A DNA stretch of 64,000 nucleotides from NCBI GenBank assembly GCA_963678705.1, contig OY783209.1, positions 13,950,001-14,014,000 of the forward strand, given 5' to 3'. The translations under genes and the position numbers were made by a program. Positions 48,601-55,700 of the stretch are shown here, piece after piece (position 1 is the stretch's first letter; every line of letters starts with the position of its first letter). The notes under the pieces were generated by a model. The model made no database searches and was not told where the DNA came from. It was given only the letters and a program-made list of their open reading frames with translations. This DNA comes from Panorpa germanica. Its lineage: Eukaryota; Arthropoda; Insecta; Mecoptera; Panorpidae.

Positions 48601-49681
48601 TGTAGTGCCAAATGTGGCTGTAAAAAAGTCGGGTTGCTGTGTTCTCCAGCGTGTACCAATTGCCAAGGTCAGTCTTGCTCAAATGTCCAGTTGAGTACAA
48701 TAGAGGAAGATTCCTGTGATTTTAATCAAAAGACTAATGACTCAGCCACATTTGAACAATTTATGAACATCCAGTAAGAGGAAGAGGAAGAAGAAGAAAT
48801 CGAAGAAGACATAACTGTTGAAGTAGACTTTCAAGAGTATGAATCTGATTAAAATATCTAAAGAAATCAAAACAATAGTTAACCCAATAGCAATATTAAT
48901 AATCAATATCAATAATGAGGTAATATCTAGAACTTGACGGGTATTGTTCCCTTAAATTATTACAGTTAGTGGAGTAACTGGAGTAAAAAACGCGCCGGGT
49001 ACACTACTTCACAGGTGGCGTAGAAATGTATGCATATCATGTGTAATGCGATATCTCAGGAATAGTAGCTCTTAGGAAAATAATCATAAGGAACATTTTT
49101 GTAGAGAATTTTTAGATCTACAACTTTGGTTTGAGATTTTTTTTTTGATAAAACTTACCGTTTTTGAGAAAAATAGAAAAAACCTCAAACTTTGACCTTT
49201 GACCCCGAATAACTTTTGAAGCACACATAGAATCGATGGGGATTTTTAAAACTTTATTTGTAATGGTAAACCTAGGCTCTTCACCAATATTTGGTTCTCC
49301 GGGAATTTTTGTTATTTGACTACTATTTTTATGTTTAAATTGACCGGATTATTTGCTTATTCCTTCGATTAATCACTAGATTATACAGTACTTTAACGAA
49401 ATCCGTTTGGCATTTTCCATTTAGATGATCCAGTCCAGAGAAATCGTGGTCTCCACAAGATGCCTTGTTTGAGCTCTGAAGATCAGGTTTAGCAGCATTA
49501 AAATTATTATTATTACAAATACAAAAATGATAAACAGTTAAAAGTTACCATAATATGTGTACAAATTTTTACATTAATACAAGTAATGTCTTCTCAGGAA
49601 AAATTCTTAAAGAATCTCATTTTTTGGACCTAATAACTGTATATAACCCCTTAATTCTAAAAAATTGTACAATTGATAAAT

Positions 49682-49713
<32 letters not shown>

Positions 49714-52700
49714 TTAATTTAGGCTTTGGCTTATTCAGCCTTCTTGCCATTGCTTTTATTTGTAAAATTATATAAAAATTTACATATAAATTATAATTGT
49801 TCTAATAAATACAAAACAAATTGATTCTTTTAAAAAATTAAACTTAAAATTAAATACATACTAAATAAAATATTTTAACTTAAATTACACTTCTATATTA
49901 TTTTCTATCACAAAGTTTGTTAATATTTCCGCCGTTGCTTCACTTGTCATTAAACAGGACATATTGACTGGGAACTGTGTTACATTACATAAATCATTTA
50001 AAAGTCTATCAATTTTTGATGTTAAAAGATGACACCCTAGAATTATATGGTCCAAAGACCCTTCTTCTCCACATCTACAATTTGGTGTGTCTTTTATATT
50101 TATTTTGTATAGATGAGCTGGACATCTAGAATGCCCAGATTTCATTCGACAATTTGTTGAAATATATCTCCGTGAATGATTTTTATTAAACCATGTGGTT
50201 GTTGGAATTTTTTGATTCGCTGCAAAAAAAAATTTTCCAGTACTTTGACTTTTCTCATTATATATATTCTGCCATTCTGCCATACAATTTTCTTTAATTA
50301 TTTTTTTGGAATCATTTATTGACCAATTTATTTCGATTATTTCCCCATCTACACAAGCTTCTTTGGCCAGTTTGTCAGCCATTTCGTTTCCTTTTATGCC
50401 TACATGTCCAGGAATCCAAATAAGTTTAACATTGATATCATTTTTTTCCATTTTTAAAAGATATTCTTTAATTGAACATATTTTGTTATTATTATTGTTT
50501 TTGAATTTATTGTTATTTAAAGATACACAAACACTACGAGAATCTGTGAAGATTAATATATTTTTATTGTCAGTTTTTTGTATTATTTCTAGTAATTTCA
50601 TAATTGCTGTTATTTCTGTATTATAAGAATTTGTGATGTTGTTAAGTTTGTATTTGTACTGTTGATCTGTATTATAATTGAAAATGCCAATTCCTCCAGT
50701 TTTAGAGTTTTTTTCGAATGAACCATCGGTAAACCATATACTCCAGTTTATATCATCTTTTGTTATATATTCCATATATTTTTGATAAGTTATTTCCTTA
50801 CTGTCATTCTTCTTGAACAAATTTATTTCTGTATGTATTGTTGTCATGCTTATTTCTAATGGAAATTTGAAAAAAGGTATAATGTTGTGTACCTCTAAGT
50901 TCAAGTTATTATATCTATCAAAACTAGTTAAAAGTGCCGGTTTTTTATGAGTTGTCCAATATGGTTTATTATAAAGAACATATAGTTTAGATAATCTTGT
51001 ATTTAAGGGGCCACATGAGTTATGTCTGTTTTTACAAAAGAAACTGTCTGATATTTGTTGTATTCTGATATTTACCGGAGGAATATTAGTTTGATAGTTG
51101 AGGATTTGGATTGGTGTTGAAACCATTGCACCTAATATTATTCTTAAACATTTGTTTTGTATAATTTCAATTTTTTTTAATCTTGAGTTATTTGCGGTGC
51201 AGATCATAGTACTAGAATAGTCAATATGCGGTCTAACAATAGCTTTATATATTTTTATTAAGGTTGTTGGGTGTGCGCCCCATTTGTATCCTGCTATACA
51301 TCGCATCAAATTTAAGCCTTTTTGACATTTGTTAATAATATGTGCAATTTCTTTCGCCCAAGTGCTTTTCGTATCAAAGAATATACCCAGAAATTTGGTA
51401 TTTGAACTAACAGTTATATTTTTATTTCTGATGGTTATTTTTGGACTGCAGTTTATTCTATGCCTTGTAAATATAACTATTTTACTTTTTTCTGACGATA
51501 TATTTAATTTGATTTCCTTTAATAAAATATCTAGTTTTCTTAATTTCGATTGTAATCTGTTTTGAGCTATATCTTGTGTATGGCCCATACTATAAATAAC
51601 CATGTCATCTGCATACATCAGTACTGTTGTGTTGTTATCTGATAATGCTGTTAACTTTTCTGTGTATATGTTGAATAATAAGGGAGATAATATTGAGCCT
51701 TGTGGAATTCCGTGATTACATAGTATAGGACCAGTTAACTTATTATTGTATCTAACTGTTATTTCTCTATTTTGGAAGTAGTTTATAATCCAGTTGGATA
51801 TTTTGGAAGATATACCTATGTTTTCTACTTTTTCTTTTAATATTTTTAGATTAACATTGTCATAAGCAGCTTCAATGTCAATGAAAGCAGCTATCATATA
51901 ATGATTTTTACTGTATGTTCTTTGAATATCGATATTCAATATGTTTAAGTTATGCTGTGTACTTCTTGTTTTTCTAAAAGCAAATTGTAACTCAGGTAAT
52001 CTTTTATGATGTTCGAGATACCACTCCAGTCTGTTTTTGATGATGGATTCCATAGTTTTGCCCATACATGATAGTAAAGTAATTGGTCTGAATGATTCTT
52101 CTTTGTTTGGATCTTTTCCTGTTTTTAATATAGGAACAACGATATGTTTTTTCCAGTCTAATGGTATATCAGCAGTGTTTAATGACAGATTGTATATTTG
52201 TGTAAGATGATTTATTGCATTGTCAGGTAAGTTTTGTATCATTTTGTAATTTATTCTATCAAATCCTGTGCTACTATTTTTATTATGATTTAACGCGAAT
52301 TTTACTTCATTTTTATTTATGTTATTATCTAGAAAATTATCTTTTACGATGGTGGTGGTAGTAATATTTAAATTGTTGTTCTGTGGAAATTTTTTTTTAA
52401 TGAATTCTTCTATTAAATTTTCATTATCACTTATCCTTTTAGTACTATAGCTTTTATTGTTAATTTTTCTTATATTATTCCAGACAATGTTGGTTGTTGT
52501 GTTTGGGTTTAAATTCTCGCAGAAATTTTGCCATTCTATTTTTTTCCTGGCTCTAAAATATCGTCTGGTTTTAGCTTGATGTTTTTTATAATTTAAATAA
52601 TTCGCCATTGTCATGTTTTTATTAAAAATAGTTAGTGCTAATTTTCTTTGAGCTATCATTTTATTGCACTCAGTGTCCCACCAAGACGGTTTTATTTTAT

Positions 52701-55700
52701 TAGGAGTTATATTATACAATCTGGTAGATGGGATATGTATGTCTGCCGAATTATTAATAACATCTCTAAATTGGTTGTATTTGTTTTCAACATCTTGGGG
52801 ATTACTTGTGATTCCATTTGTGCTAAGGTTTGAAATTCTGCTTTCTATTTCAAGGCTATATTTCTCCCAATCTGCTTTTCGGAAATTTCTCCTCGTTAAA
52901 TATTCAGATGTACGGTAACGGTCTTTATTATAATCATTCAAACAGAAAAAAATTGGGTAGTGATCACTACCTAAGCTATCTGCAAGAACTTGCCACGAAG
53001 TAATTTGTTGTGTTAACGTCATTGATACCAATGTGAGATCCAATATACTGTCCCTTGTACTGAGATTGCTTACTCTAGTTGGTTTATCATCGTTGATAAT
53101 ATTTAGATTTTCGTTTTCTATGAAATCTAACAATTCGTTACCTTCATACTGACTACCTGGACAATTTATATCCCAAGCAAGATTAGTCGCGTTAAAATCT
53201 CCAGCAAGTATAACAGGAACATCTATTTGTTGTTTTATCTGTGACCAATTAGAATTAGATAGTTTATGATTCGGTTTAGCATAGATTGATAAAATACATA
53301 TTACATCAGTTTCGTTATGTGTTAAAATTATTCCAACTATTTCGACCGAATTAAATGGGTTATTTAGCATTACTCGTTTATATTTTATAGATTTATGAAT
53401 CAAGATAGCAACACCCCCGTGGGGATTATAATTTGTATTCTGTATCCTATCTTCTCTTTCAATAAAATAACCTTTGATGTTGAAATTGATATTTTTTGTT
53501 AAAAACGTTTCTGATAGTATGCATATATGTATGTTATGCTTCTGTAACATATGTTGTAGTTCCTCTTTAATATATCTGACTCCTCTGCAATTCCATTGAA
53601 TAAAATTTATCATTTTAACTGTTTTAATTAATTATTGATTTTTATATCTGTCCTTGGTCTTGTTGTTAGATTTATTTATATATTTTATTTTATTTTTTTT
53701 TCTCTCCGTTTATATAATTATTGTTGATTTAATATTTTAGTAAATTTATTAAACGATTAGGTTTAGTGATGTGAATAGATTTTTAAAAAATAAACTTAAT
53801 TTATATATCGATGTTTTCTTACGAGTTTGGCCATTGTACACTAGATATTTGTTTCTTGTAGCTTCTAAGGGATTGGGATGTAATATTTGGGTCTTTGTTT
53901 GTATTTTTAATTTTGTCATCATTATTTTTATTATATATTGATGTATAGCAGGTATCATTATCATTGTTTTCCATTGTAATATCAGGTGTCTCTTGGTTGA
54001 TTTGCTTTCTGTTTTTTCCTTGATTAGTTATCTTAAGGTATGTGTCGCTTTCTTCATTGTTAGGTTTCTTTTCTTCTCTTCTTCTTTTTGGAATTGGTTC
54101 TTTAGTGGATGTCGTAGGTTGTGGTTGACTGTAAGATCTTTGTAACGAGTTACCTGTATTTGATTTATTCACTCTGGTATTAGTTCTTCTGGTTAAAGGG
54201 TTTGGTTTGTATGTTGGAATTATGTTGATACTATTGTATTTATTAGTGATATTGGGAAAAGTCTCATTGTAGTTTAGAGCTTCAAAAGAGTTTTGAGTTC
54301 TTACTGAGTATAAATAGTCTGTATTTTTTTCTGTTAATTCTAATTTTGCTTCATAAAAACTGAGATTGTGTTGGGCCATGAGATCTTTTATCTTGATTTG
54401 TCTTTTTTTTTCAGGACATTCATTGTCTGTAGCCTCGTGGTTAAGTTTACAATTTATGCATGTCGGATTAGGAGATGTGCATGCAGTACGTAAATGATCT
54501 TCACTTCCGCAGAATTTACATTTTGCTACTTTTGCTCTACATTTTGTGGCTGCATGTCCAAATTTAAAACAATTATAACATTGTATCGTCTGTTGTACAA
54601 ATGGTTCACATGCTCGTCTCACTCTCCACATGTAAACATAAGCAGGAATAGCAAGTCCTTCAAAGAATAATTTCACTGTTGTACTGGGTTCATATTTAAT
54701 AGCTCCGTCAACTCTTAGTTTTCGATTTAACCTTTGCACTCTCGTTACTTTAAAAGGTGGACACTCTATATTATTTAAAATTGTATCTTCCGAATATTCA
54801 ATATCAACACCTTTTATAATAGCAACTTTTGTGCACCAGTAAAATGGGATAAACGCTTCATACCCATTGTTTTTCAGCAATGTTGATTTGGTAATTTCGT
54901 TAGCTAGTACTGCATTAGCACATTGAACGATTACTCTATTTCTTCCCACTTTTTTAATTTCTATTATATTAGATTTATTGCTAATTTTACATATTATTTC
55001 TGCTAATTTAAGAGAACTAAAAAATGTATTTCCATCACTATTATTTTTAACTATCATTACTTTATACGAGTCATATTTTGTTTCTGTGTTGTATAAATTA
55101 TTAAATATTTTTTTAACATTGTCACTATTGTTATTTAAGTTTTCTGTTATATCACTGGATGTTTTATCTGTAGGAATTGATTTGTTAGTCACAGAGTTGT
55201 TTTTATTGATCGGATTTTTATCGGGAGGTTCAACCTCCATATCCATATTGTTAATTAACCAGTGATAATTAAATAGAAGTTACTTCACTTCTTATTAATA
55301 ACACTTAATAATAATATAAATTATAATTTAAAAAAAAAATAAATCACGAAAAAAAATATTATAATTTGCAAAAAAAAAGATCACTATTTATTTTATTGTT
55401 TTGTTTATTGTAAATACGTGCGCTCACCAAGAAGACTCGATGTAAACTGAAAAAATATATATATAATAGTGAATGATTTATACACATTTCAAAATATCAA
55501 CTGCATCTAATGTCATATCACGTGAGCATGATTTGATTTCTACTTTTTCTCTCGTTTTCTTACGTCATGTTTTCATGTTTACGACCGTGCTCGACGCTCT
55601 TATATATTTGAAATGCGTTTATTTATTATGAAAGACATTAAGCCTGTGCCAGCAGTCACCTAACCAATTAATTAAAAGAAATTAAGAAAGAAATTTAATT

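Larger units (their letters stand above)
38804..49650 (+). mobile_element. Composite TTAA-target DNA transposon, three elements nested inside
   Basis: TTAA at 38800-38803 and 49651-49654 bounds a perfect 20-bp inverted repeat GGGGTTATATACAGTTATTA. Removing the LINE at 39005-40789 and the LTR element at 40861-47982 with their duplications leaves about 1.9 kb of original transposon. That core holds a long internal inverted repeat (48043-48308 against 49070-49346) and a coding fragment with a CXC-type cysteine motif. No recognisable transposase is left. The pairing of ends 10.8 kb apart is inferred from the perfect repeat and the matching target. Confidence 0.72.
49695..55452 (-). mobile_element. 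Apparently full-length I-like LINE
   Basis: A 22-base poly(T) at about 49695-49716 is the poly(A) tail of a minus-strand element. ORF2 (53613-49885) and ORF1 (55246-53819) are both open, with a 206-bp 5' UTR. AAATATATATATA at 49682-49694 and 55453-55465 may be the target duplication, though it is low-complexity. ORFs, tail and length (5.76 kb) fit a complete element, the youngest-looking in the window. Confidence 0.85.

Noticed and set aside
50306..52918. Plus-strand ORFs of 61-106 codons opposite the I-like ORF2
   Set aside because: Antisense shadows of a 1242-codon coding sequence with all family motifs on minus.
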